A model generated the notes under the pieces. The model was not told the origin of the DNA. It worked only from the letters and a program-made list of their open reading frames with translations, and did no database searches. The position numbers were made by a program, and so were the translations under genes. Shown here one piece after another: positions 10,155-20,567 of a DNA stretch of 64,000 nucleotides. Source of the DNA: Lunularia cruciata (lineage: Eukaryota; Streptophyta; Marchantiopsida; Lunulariales; Lunulariaceae); the NCBI GenBank assembly GCA_948567375.1, contig OX419756.1:69294552-69358551 (forward strand), in the 5' to 3' direction. Every line of letters begins with the position of its first letter. Within the stretch, counting starts at the first letter, position 1.

Positions 10155-11277
10155 AAGGCTTCACCAGCACCCAAGGACTTTTGTGATGGCACCTTTTGTG
10201 ATGGCAGATAATGGATTCCAAATGTTCCAAAATTGTGCACCACCATTCTAGCGGAATATCATGATTTGGCCATTGTAGGTCATGTTGGAGTAGACAAGAC
10301 CTTGGATGTAGTCCAGTGCCATTACTATTGGCTTAAGATGAACAACAATGTGATGGACTACATGCACAATTGTTTACTTTGTCAACAGAATAAAGCTTCT
10401 AATCAAGCTCCTACGGGGCTCCTGCAACCTCTCCCTACTCCTACACAACATTGAGAACAGGTGTGTATGGATCTAGTCTGTGAATTACCCAAGACCACAT
10501 CAGGATTTGACACCATCATGGTCTTTGTGGACCAGCTCAGCAAAATGCCCTACCACCAAGGAGGTGACCGGTCCACAACTTGCTCAATTATACTGAGATG
10601 CATTCTTCTCTCACCATGGCTTGTCTCGAGTACTCATCACCAATAAGGGTACTCATTTCACCAATTTGTTTTGGTGCACCCTCTTTGGTTTCTTCAAAAC
10701 CAAGTTGGCCATGTCCACAACTTACGATCCACAAACAAATGGACAAATAGAGCGGACTAATTGCACTATTGAAGACATGTTACGCAACTTCACCTTAGAA
10801 GAGCAAGAGAGGTGGGACACCCTACTCCCGTTGGTGGAATTTGCTTACAACAATTCAGTGAATGCATCCACCCAAGTCACTCCATCGTTCCTCATGTATG
10901 GTGAGCATCCCTTCACACCTTCCAGGTTGATGAAGATTCATCTGGTGGCCACCAAGGTCAATGAAGTCAACATATTCGTTTCTAGAATCCAACAAGGGGT
11001 GGAGAGCGCTAAGCACAAATTACAGATTGCACAAAATTGCCAAAAGCAGTATGCTGGTGCACACCGTAGGCACATGGAGTTCAATGTTAAGGATAAAGTG
11101 TGGCTATTGACAACCAACCTCACATTAGTGGGACCTTGTAAGCTCATACCTCGTTTTATTGGGTCTTTCTCAATTCTCCGTCTAATCGACGCTGTGGCCT
11201 ATCACCTTGAGCTACCACCACACATGAAGATCCATCTAGTGTTCCATGTTTCCCTTCTATGCAGATATGCTCCCTGA
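10155..11277 (+). pseudogene. Family B integrase (broken)
   Basis: The zinc-binding HHCC region (HDLAIVGHVGVDKT near 10,260, CLLCQQNK near 10,375) is followed by a core with D in CMDLVCELPK near 10,465 and, after a deletion near 10,545, ITNKGTHFT near 10,636, where the second catalytic Asp (D in LIIDRGTQF of the other copy, 44,630) reads as Asn. The Glu of GQIERTN near 10,745 is retained. A long open stretch of 218 codons runs 10,621-11,277. Confidence 0.78.
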
Positions 11278-11283
11278 TCAGGC

Positions 11284-11550
11284 TTGGGTCATTCCACACA
11301 AGACATTCAACCTTGTCCGACACTCGTTGATGGCAACGAGGAATATGAAGTGGAGCGGATTCTCCAAAAATGCATACGTGGTACTCATCATCCACAGGTG
11401 GATTATCTTGTCCAGTGGAAAGGTTACCCCCTCTATGAAGCAACCTGGGAACCCACTGCCAATTTGACACATGCACCGGTGTTGGTGCAAGCATTTGAGC
11501 AACAGTTGCACAACGAGGATGTTGTGTTTTCAAAGGAGGGAGGTTTGTAA
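11284..11550 (+). pseudogene. Family B chromodomain and pol C-terminus
   Basis: The frame encodes NEEYEVERIL..., then YLVQWKGYPLYEATWEP, a clear chromodomain. The stop TAA at 11,548-11,550 is supplied by the first bases of the 3' LTR (TGTAAT...). The preceding purine tract (AAAGGAGGGAGG, 11,531-11,543) is the likely plus-strand primer. A stop just upstream at 11,275 separates it from integrase. Confidence 0.78.
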
Positions 11551-12309
11551 TACCAAGAGCTAACCATATGATCTAGATATGAAATTTGGTTTGGTAACAT
11601 CTGGAATGATGTTATACATGATGATCAAAATAGATCACATAGAAGTATCACCAAAAGGGTACTTCTACTAATAGAGTAGAAAATCGAAATAGATTTGAAA
11701 ACCTTGGAGCCAATAGCTAGACATATGATTTGCAGGTGAGAATTGGGTTGGTAAAATCTGGAAGGATATTACATACGATGGACTGAATAGATCAAAAAGA
11801 GGTATCACCAAAAGGGGACTTCTACTAATAGAGTTTGAACAAAAATATGTCTAAAATCTTTGAAGGCAATTTTGGAGGCCTAAACAAATGAATTAGGCCT
11901 CAAAAATGTGCAAATTTCCCCCTCCAATTGAAGGAAGGCTGGCCTTCCCTCCCCCCCCCCCCCCAACTTTGTCTCATCGAGAGCTTTCCAATGGTACCTC
12001 ACCCATGTGATTATGAGATTCCTACAAGAAGATTCCCTAAAAGATTCCCTTCTGTCAAAACTTGTTTGACCAACCAGATAGGACCAAGACCAACATGTCA
12101 CCCATCCAAGTAAGTAATCCAAGGGTGGAGATTGCTGACATGTCACCTATCTATGTACCTAATCCTATGATGGAGCTTCATTGGAGGAGATCCGCTTTGC
12201 CTATATAATAAAGAGAAGGTGCTCTTTTGGGGCATTGGAGTTTGAGTGTGAAAGTGTGTATTTTTCATGGTGTGTTTCTCTTTAGGTCTCCTATCCTTGA
12301 AGTATTACA
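11546..12309 (+). repeat. Family B 3' LTR
   Basis: The LTR is 764 bp, TGTAATACC...GTATTACA. It contains an internal near-duplication of about 160-180 bp: both blocks carry GTATCACCAAAAGGG and ACTTCTACTAATAGAG (near 11,645-11,676 and 11,800-11,832). A C15-C17 homopolymer run starts near 11,950. TATATAATAAAG occurs near 12,201. The next five bases (GCCAG) fit a target site inside a family A integrase gene. Confidence 0.82.
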
Positions 12310-13475
12310 GCCAGTAACCAGAAGCTGAGTGAATTCCTTCAGCCACTTCCCATTCCAACTACTCGTTGGGAACATGTGAGCTTAGATCTCATCACCTCCA
12401 TGCCCAAGACACACCAAGGTCACACACCATTTGTGGTGTTTGTGGATAAGTTTAGTAAGTAAATCCATTTGGCACCAACGGTTGATATTGTGGATGCTCC
12501 AACCTTGGCATAGCTCTACTTCAATAATGTATTCAAACATCATGGTATGCCACGTGCACTCATTTCCGACCGTGATCCTTGCTTCACCAAAAAGTTTTGG
12601 CAAGCCCTCTTCCATATACTTGGCACCAAGCTCACTTTATCCATAGCCTATCATCCTTAAATTGATGGACAAATTGAACGTGCAAATCGCACCTTGGAAG
12701 ATATGCTTCGTGCCTTTGTCACCATTCACCATACCAATTGGGATGAATGTCTTGCAGCTGCAAAGTTTGCATACAACAATTCTAAACACGCAAGCAATTG
12801 ATTCTCTCTTTTCTTTCTCAATTTTGGCCAAGATCCGTTTGTCCTAGATTCTCTTCTTGCTCCTCCTCCATCTCAGGTCCCTCATATTTCAACTTTCTTG
12901 ACCATCATATCCAAATCTCTCCAACAAGCCAAATCTCACCTCCTTGTTGCTCAAAATCATCAAAAACAATATACGGACCACCATTGTCATGATCTCACCT
13001 TTGAAGTCGGTGATAAAGTTATGTTATCCTCTAGTGATCTACCCCTCCTACTTGATACCAAAGTTTGTAAACTTTCTCCTAATTGGATAGGACCTTTTGA
13101 TGTCACCCAAATTGTCTCTCCTATTGCTTTTCAACTTGCCTTGCCTTGTCATATGCACATCCATCTTGTCTTTCATATTTCCAAGTTGAAATCCTATGTT
13201 CCTAACACCTCTTCTTTCTCCTCTTGAGTCCAACCCCTCCTCCTCCTATCCCTATCAATGATCATGAGGAGTACAAAGTTGATCATATCCTTGCACGTCA
13301 CCACATCCACCAAGGACGCTGCCAACATACGGAGTAGAAGGTTGTTTGGAAAAGGTATTCCCTTCATAATGCCACCTGGGAACCTCTTTCTCACCTCCAA
13401 AATGCACAAATGGCCATCTAGGAGTTTGAAGCTTCAATGGCGACGAGTACGTCACCAACTAGCGGTGGGGGAATA
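12310..13475 (+). pseudogene. A3: 5'-truncated family A integrase and chromodomain
   Basis: It begins inside the integrase zinc-domain tail (CCAGTAACCAGAAGC, compare 4,595) and runs through the core (SDRDPCFT near 12,568) and the C-terminal GPF motif (NWIGPFDV near 13,081) to the degraded chromodomain. Stops are frequent. The family B element lies immediately upstream, so B probably inserted into this A element and the A 5' half lies outside the window or is lost. Confidence 0.78.
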
Positions 13476-13900
13476 TGTAACAGTATGGAGTTTAACAACT
13501 TAGTTAGTAAGGTTAACAAAGTAAAGAATAAGCCAAATTAGCCTAGAATATCCCAAAGGTATGTAGGAAGCTTCTTGGGAAGCTCCCCGACTAGTTAACA
13601 TGCACTCCAAGCAAGTAGCTTCTATAAGGAAGCTTATAAGAGCTTCTAACTAGCTTAGCTTGAACAACAAGTAGGTGGCTTTTAAAAGGAATCTTCTTGA
13701 GAAGCTTCCTAGTTAATTTGGCTTGCACTCTAAGAAAGCGGCTCAAGGAAGCTTCTTGAGAAGCTTCTCAAGGGCCTTGTATGCTACCTACAAATACCAA
13801 AGACGAAGCCAATGCTAGACATTTGGAGTTTTCCTTCATTCAAGTGTCCCAATGTGAGTTTCCATTCTCCTATTTCTCTCCTTGGTCTTGGTCTTTTATA
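13476..13900 (+). repeat. 3' LTR of A3
   Basis: This LTR runs from TGTAACAGTATGG to TTTTATA (about 425 bp); the final CA has decayed to TA. It is diverged from A1 and its first heat-shock element (GAATATCCC) is mutated. The equivalent LTR in unit 2 is split by the A5 insertion. Confidence 0.75.
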
Positions 13901-14993
13901 GCCTTCCTCACCAAGATTGGAATGGAGAATATCCAAGACCAAGGAGTTGTGTGAGGTTTGTGGAATGGAAAGACTTCCAAAAGGGCATGACTATATTGAT
14001 ATAATAACTTTTCTAGAGACTTTGGTGAAAGACCTTGGGAAGAGTCTTAGTATTGCTACATAGAAACTAATTTCATCAAGTAGTTCTCAAGATTGGTGAT
14101 GGAGATAACTTTTAAATTGATTGATAAACTATCCACATGAGTTTGACTAGTATGCACCATTGGGATTTGATCTAGCAATGGAAATCCTATAGCAACTTGA
14201 ACCTTTTGTGTTACCTATGGTTTACTACTCTAAAATGCAACTTGAACCTTTTGTGTTACCTATGGTTTACTACTCTAAAATGCAACTTGAACCTTTTTTG
14301 TTACCTATGGTTTACTACTCTAAAATGGTACTAATTATGTTTGTACTCTATCAATTATAGGGTGAGAGATAATAGAAAAATTAAATAAATAAAGACATAA
14401 ATATAGGAAGGAAAGGTAATGAGCTGCTAAGATGTAGAAATTCATGGTTTTTTTACAAGAATGGAAAGTATGTAGAGGCTTTTGTGAGAGACTTCAAGAG
14501 AGCTTATATAAGAAAGAATGAGAAGAGGAAGACTGAGTGTGCCTCATTTTTCCAGATTTCTTTGAAAATGCAACTCTTACATGTTATGAGTTACAATACC
14601 AAAAAAGAGAAAGGAGAGATGTGCAAGAGGAGTCTTGGGAGAGTTTGACTACAACACTCATCAATTTTATTTTTTTGGATGAGAGTTATAGAGATTGATG
14701 AGTGAGGTTACCTTCCTCAAACAAAAAATTGGAGAGAAAGTGAGAATCTATGCAAAAAGAGTGGAGGAGTTAGAACCTCGGTTCCACATAGTGATGAAGA
14801 AGAATAAGGATGATATGGAGAATACTATGCTTGGGATAGGAGCCATACTCACCAAGAATTTTGTGAGAGGATGGAAACCACAAATTCAAAGCAAGGTGAG
14901 ATATGAAAAATCATGGGAAGCTTGAAAGTATGCCTCCAAGATTGATTGGAAGGTCAATACTTCTTTTCTATGTTCTTGATATGATTAATATAA
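13901..14993 (+). pseudogene. Family C gag remnant with gag-protease deletion
   Basis: It matches family C at 33,105-34,019: the cysteine-rich CEVCGMERLPKGH region near 13,950, then gag (MSEVTFLKQ..., LEPRFHIVM...) at 14,695-14,925. After KVRYEK the sequence jumps to the protease-proximal motif WEAxKYASKID, a deletion of about 950 bp relative to 34,019-34,967. The same junction is in the other unit at 54,046. No intact protein is encoded. Confidence 0.7.
14192..14326 (+). repeat. 45-bp direct repeat, three units
   Basis: Units start at 14,192, 14,237 and 14,282 (GCAACTTGAACCTTTT...CTCTAAAAT). Family C at about 33,394 has one unit only, so the array arose in this derivative. The same array is at 53,328-53,462. 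Confidence 0.85.
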
Positions 14994-16976
14994 GTTGAAT
15001 AAATTATAATCAACCCCTATTATATAATGCTAGTTTGGTGCTATTGAGTTTCTTAAGTTTGGGGTATGTAATGCATGTATGAAGATTTTATGAATACAAA
15101 AAGAATAATCCTCAGACGTTTTCTGAGACTAGTGTTATTGAATTTTACTAAGGTATTATTTAAATATTTTATCTTATGTACCTATCATAATCAAAGATAT
15201 ATAGTTCACTACTTATTGTCTTTTAATCTCATACATATGTATATTACCCTTTATGATAAAAAATTTATAAAATATAGACAAAGGATATTAATATTAAGAG
15301 TATATTCTTATGATTTCATTATTTCTAGACCAAAAATCACTTTCTATATCATGAATAAGTTTCTTGCAATAGCCAAAGTTCTTTTTTGCAATAGCCAATA
15401 TCCTCAAGGTAGATAAACAAATGGTATTGCTATGATTTTGTAAACATTATTCTAAGAGTCAAACTATGAATGTACTTATTTAGATATGTAAATAAAATTA
15501 TAAATTATAAGTAAATAGAAAAAAATATTATTTACTTTAATGTATGTATGCATTGAAAATCAATAGTATATTTTTTATTATTTTATTAGTGTGAGGATTT
15601 TTTAAGTATTTTTATATCATATTATGTAATTTAGGTAAAATTTTAATACTTGAAATTATATAATTTTTTTATTATAATCCTAAAACATTATCATTTTACA
15701 TTCTGTTGATAATTAGAATATATTTTATAACTTGATATACTAAACACATAGTACAATTATACTAGAGAATTAAAATATTATGTTCCCACAATTTATCTTT
15801 TTATACTAGGTAAAATAATTTTAATTTAATTCTTAAATTTTTATGAAATTTTTTATTGATAATCTTATCATTACATGAAATAAATGAGTCAAATCCACTC
15901 CAAGTAGCCATAAAACCCTCCTCCACTTCTCATAGCAGATATTTCTAAATTCTAGCACTGCAAAATTTCTTGCATAAATCTAGATCCAGGTCATCTTAAC
16001 TTTTTCTCTCAGTTTATTTCATTTTGCCTAAAAGTTTTATTTCATTTCATAGAAGTTTAGAAGTTTCATATTTCATTTTGCCTAGTTGAAGTATATTATT
16101 TTATTCTGCTTCTTCTGAATCTAAGAAAATATCAAAAGATGATCCTATTTACTTTTTACACAAATTCTTAACTTATATAAAGAATTGTATTTTTTAATGT
16201 TTTTAATTTATATATAGAAAATAATACTGATGAATAAAAATCATGAGTGCTTTATTCGTTTGAATTTCAACTCTACATTCTAAACAACTATATATTTAAA
16301 TATTACTTGATGAAAAATTCAAACTATTACAAAATTTAAAGTCCTAAATTCATAATAAGAATAGTAAATCATGGGGCGTATTGAAAGTAATGATTGATAT
16401 TAAAAAAAAACCAAGGAGCAAAGAAATCTAAAGGCATTTAGTTATTTTTTATCAGGTTCTTTCTAGACTTGAACTACAACATTCAAATATTCCCGCAAAC
16501 AAACTAAAGGTTTGATTATAACCATTCAGATTTATTGTTGATTTTCCTATCATAACTCTATATGATAATAAGAATAAGTAACACTGAAGGTTGTTTTTTC
16601 TCACCTATAATAAAGAAAGGAATAATGAACTTATTTAAAGTTCAAGTTTTTTAAATTTTTTGATATACACTTACAATAATATTTTATTTATTATCGAATC
16701 TTGGGGTATAAGTATTAAGTTGCTAATCTTACTTAAAAAGAGGAATATTTTAAAATTAATTATAAAAATATCTTTTAAAATTTAAAACTACAAAATATAA
16801 ATATAAATAAATAAATATATATATATATATATATAATTATGAAAATAAGATTGAAAAGTATACTGATAAGTGTTTTGAAAAAAAATTATTTATAGAAGAA
16901 TACTTTTTAATTACAAAAATTCAAACTGATTTTGTTAACTGATTTTTTTCCTTTTTTAATAAATTACTTAAAACCT

Positions 16977-17040
<64 letters not shown>

Positions 17041-17230
17041 ATCTATCTATCTATCTTAGGTACATATAATAACCTTTTTGTTTGTTTAAAGTAAAGTTCA
17101 TTATTACTAAACCAAATGTTAGTATACTTCCCTCCTATAGTTGCTGTATGGCGGCGGCATCATCCATGAAGCTTTAGAATGGTAGTATCATCCATGAAAC
17201 TTGACTGGTAAGAATGTACTGAGTTTTTAG
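14994..17230. other. AT-rich spacer, no gene seen
   Basis: The stretch is strongly AT-rich with short open frames that are not preserved at 54,139-56,351. It holds a microsatellite near 17,000 and no recognisable coding or RNA gene. Identity to the other copy looks lower here, especially after about 15,900, than in the following 5 kb. Confidence 0.6.
16979..17056. repeat. (AT)n plus (TATC)n microsatellite
   Basis: About 30 AT dinucleotides are followed by four or five TATC units. The other copy at 56,145-56,190 has only about 23 dinucleotides and no TATC tail. Confidence 0.95.
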
Positions 17231-17469
17231 CTAGTGAAGGAATCGATCTCTGACACACATGCTGAAATGGACAGGCTGCTCACATGGCTGCAGTCAACCC
17301 TGAGCCTGGTCGACTGCAGCCAGCACACAGCTCTTCTGTCTTCTAAACGAGCTCCTGAGGATCCCGAGGAGTCTAATCCAGCCAGAAGGCTAAAACACGA
17401 GCAGATTCTCCAGAGGAAGGAGAGACCATTCTGGGATCGTACTCAATTTCTTTCGGTAACGTTTGAAGG
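17231..17469 (+). other. Exon-like fragment of unknown gene
   Basis: An open stretch of 79 codons is bounded by an acceptor-like TTTTTAG at 17,224-17,230 and a strong donor GTGAGT at 17,470. It has no upstream in-frame ATG (a TAG lies at 17,228) and the first internal ATG is at 17,263. The peptide (EMDRLLTWLQ..., SKRAPEDPEESNPARRLKHE) is hydrophilic and I do not recognise it. The unit 2 copy (56,352-56,590) differs by one residue. It may be one internal exon of a lost or captured gene, or a pseudo-exon. Confidence 0.4.
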
Positions 17470-18200
17470 GTGAGTATTCTTAGGAGCTACTTGATCACTC
17501 ATAGAGTCATATGGATTCACAACCACACTTGTACCATTTTCCATCACTTTATGCATATTACAAATTTTCCGATAACTTTACTCAATAGATGGGTAATTGA
17601 TTACTTGATCTCCTATCTTACTGTTTAGTATAAATCATGAGGTGCCCTTATAAATATTGAGTACTACACAAAAGCAAAATTTTAACATTTAGAATAAAGA
17701 CGCATATTCAATCCCGTGACAAGAGTTAACTGGACATACAGTAATATCAAAATCCTTCAAGATATTGTACTATATGTTTAACTTTTATCCAAATTTAGAT
17801 CTATTCTGGCTCTGTTCAATTTCCTTTTAGCAATAATGTGGTGATATATTAACAATTGCAAGCTTCTCAGTTGTGTTTGTCTACATTCATCCAGACTCAG
17901 TTCAGATTTTCTCATATGTACAACAAAATAAATGAATCGGTTTCTGATAGACAATTATAGTCCCTTGTACAACGATATGCATGTCCAGTTATTGAGATCG
18001 ATCTTTAAGAGCCTTGTCACCTAGTGACTGTACCTCACTTCCTGTCAGGTCAGCTCTACTTTCTCAAAGACAGATCATTTTTAGAGATTAATGACGGTCC
18101 GACCCTCTCAATGTGAGAGAAGACCACTACTGGAGTTGGAGTTCGGCTCCTATCCTGGCAGTTCGTTACTATTGATGTGTTGAACTACTTGCTTCTAAAT
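17470..18200. other. Intergenic, 3' flank of PRX-A
   Basis: No gene is seen. The stretch is nearly identical to 56,591-57,321 with only a handful of single-base indels and substitutions, unusually high for non-coding sequence beside the diverged AT-rich spacer. Confidence 0.6.
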
Positions 18201-19727
18201 CTAGTTGATAAATTGACACGTTTTTCTAATTTCTCCTGCAGATCCCGTCAACGGTTCAAGGTTCCCCATCTTCACCATGGCAGCTGAGAACTCCTCGAAC
18301 CAAGTCGATCCTCGGGCTGAAAATTCACTGACAACGCTTTTACCTGTAATGTTGGTGATAAGTGCGGAATCGGTGATGAAAACTCCTTTGTTTGAAATGA
18401 CACTTTTGTAATAAAGGTGGTCGAATCTGGTGGCAGTTGAATCAAGAAACATGGTGTTGTTTCTGTTACCCTTGGGACAAAGCTTTTTCAGCATGTTTGC
18501 AAATCCAGGATCCAGAGTGGGATCGGTGTCGTTAAGGCTGTCGCTTCCAGTGAAGTTATAGATGTGAGGACCAACACCGTTGCAAGTAGTTCGGCCGATG
18601 GTGTGAGCACCTGAGGATAAAATAATGCATGGGCGGAGGGATCAGATTTTTCCTTCAACGTCAGTTGACTTCACGACATGCATCAGAATCTTACTATGAA
18701 GAGACGAGAAACGTTGAAACAAAATTTGAACCTTTTCATTAAAGTATTTTCTGGTACCTGAAAGCACGATCATCTCTCTGGCGTTGAATCCTTTGCGGGC
18801 AAAGTTATCAACCAACAGGTCAAAATTCAAAACCGGGAATGGTAGATTGGTGTTAGCGTCATCTGCCAAGGAAACGTTGCCATCTCTTCGGCCGAGATAT
18901 ACTGGCCAGCTTGGACCTCCAACCTGATATCAGTAAACAGTAATTGAGCGGAGAAGTTCACTTAAGTATAATAAATCTGCGGATTCGAAGCTTGATCCTC
19001 ACCACACTTAACTTGAGCTAGTCTCTACGATCATGAGAAGTAGATGTCCCCAATGAGCTAGCTTACTTTCACAGTGGCCTCGTGTGCAGCAAGAGCAACA
19101 ATATCTGCACATGACACAACACCTGGACAGACACTTTCGACAGCTTCCTTGATGAGATCGATTTCAGGGATTCCTCTGATTTCGAAGTTTCCAAATCCTT
19201 CGTTTTCTGCTGGACTATCAGCGGTGGAATTGAGTAGAATTGATCCATCACAACCCTGTAATTGTCAACTCAGATTAGCGTTAAAACATAATACAGCACG
19301 GCAGGATAATCCTGAGTTATGCAACCTTACTTGGTTCGGCGTTGATATTAATTGAGCAAACGCTGGAGCTACTCTGAATGTGGTGAAGTTTCACTCACTG
19401 TACACCGTCCTTTGACTCATAATCATTGCTTGAAGAACTGTGTGAACATATCTTTCAGGTTGTCTCGCACTCTACATGGAGCAGAAATGGTGGGTGTCTT
19501 ACCCGAACCCAGCAATCATGAAACTGCAAGCGGTTAAAAGCTCCAGCCATAGTTTTGTCGGTTGCCAGAACCTCGTTAACCACCTTAGACACAATGTTTG
19601 TTACTTGAGGACAGGTATAGTGATAAAATGTCTCGGACAAAGGACCACTATCTGCAGCTCCATGAGCAGTGTAAAGTGCTGCCAGAAGCAGGAGTCCGGA
19701 ACATAACAAGGGTCCGCAAGAACCCAT
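18201..19727 (-). CDS. PRX-A: class III secretory peroxidase, four exons
   Basis: Exons on the minus strand are 19,727-19,503, 19,255-19,067, 18,923-18,758 and 18,610-18,201 (225, 189, 166, 410 nt), all with GT-AG borders, giving 329 residues, a normal family length. The protein starts with a hydrophobic signal peptide (MGSCGPLL..., about 25 residues). Then come RLQFHDCWVR with distal Arg and His, GCDGS of the distal calcium site, CPGVVSCADI, GGPSWPVYLGRRDG, and LSGAHTIG with the proximal haem His. Cysteines for the usual disulfides and several N-glycosylation sites are present. The ATG at 19,727 gives a clean signal peptide; an in-frame ATG at 19,772 adds 15 residues without a clear role. 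It should oxidise phenolics with H2O2 in the wall or apoplast. Positions usually His and Phe in the distal motif are Gln and Trp. Confidence 0.88.
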
Positions 19728-19801
19728 TGAAGCAAATTCCCGTGTACCTGTTCTTCGTTCTGCTATCTGCAAGAATCATTAGATTGCAGTGCATGCGCAC
19801 T

Positions 19802-19808
19802 CTATATA
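19802..19808 (-). promoter_or_regulatory. TATA box of PRX-A
   Basis: TATATAG on the minus strand lies 75 bp upstream of the chosen ATG, consistent with a leader of about 45 nt. The same box sits at 58,919-58,925 before PRX-A'. Confidence 0.55.
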
Positions 19809-20479
19809 TCAGCAACTGAAAAAAGAGAGAAATCAAAGTAGAACTTATTGAACATACATTGTAAACGAGTGAATGTCAAAGTTTTTATCAAGTCATTCAT
19901 TCGATGATCTGTTTCTCTAATCAAAGTTACCCACCAGACGATGCCAGTGCAATGCGATGTTTCGTAGGGTAGTATGAGAAGCACTCAAGGTCTGAGTGCT
20001 GCATTTACTTGATACTTAGCAAGAGAGGTACTTATACCCCCGGTGCTTGTCTTCAAGTTGACCCTTCTGCTGATGTTGACGCAGTGTTTGGAGGAATTGG
20101 TTTTAGGCTGAACAGTAATTTCAATTTTAGGTGACTCGTGAAGCTGTAGATGTTGCTCGGTTTATGCAGTGCGGTTAGGCGCATGGATTCGTGGCTAGCG
20201 GTTATTACGCCAACATCCGTAATATTAATCTCGAGGTAATTGGTTAAGTATCATTTCTTTTAGCGTGAACAAGGAGACGATTTCCTGAAGTACTGGAAAA
20301 CACGATAGGACCACATCGTGTGGTTGGCACGTACCTGACCTGAAATTGTATATGATTTTGCTAATTTTCAGCTCATTTTTCGGTGATTTTCTACTTCCAA
20401 CTAGTGTGGTTCTCATATTGTCGATGACGACAAGTAACTATATAGTTGTCGTCAATCACTCTCAATCAGGATTATCTGT

Positions 20480-20535
20480 TTCAGAGAAGCATAGATATGC
20501 AAGGCATATGCCTTGCATATCTATGCTTCTCTGAA
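20480..20535. repeat. Perfect 56-bp palindrome
   Basis: Two 28-bp arms pair without mismatch around the centre at 20,507/20,508 (GGCATATGCC), with no spacer. Unit 2 has only the left arm, to about 59,627, followed by a short substitute sequence. Confidence 0.95.
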
Positions 20536-20540
20536 GTTTA

Positions 20541-20567
20541 GAGTCGTGCACGTGAGTCGTGCACGTG
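20541..20567. promoter_or_regulatory. Duplicated CACGTG G-box motif
   Basis: A 13-bp unit (GAGTCGTGCACGT) is repeated directly at 20,541 and 20,554, giving two CACGTG cores at 20,549 and 20,562. Unit 2 has a single core at 59,640. G-boxes bind bZIP and bHLH factors, but the site lies over 800 bp from PRX-A and about 3 kb from PRX-B, so a regulatory role is only possible. Confidence 0.4.

Noticed and set aside
15075-15416. 113-codon open frame in the AT-rich spacer
   Set aside because: Low-complexity composition and not conserved in the other unit (only 83 codons with a different C-terminus at 54,215).
19074-19355. Open frames on the plus strand opposite peroxidase exons (also at 58,192)
   Set aside because: They are antisense shadows of PRX-A and PRX-A' exons; the minus-strand reading has all catalytic motifs and splice sites.
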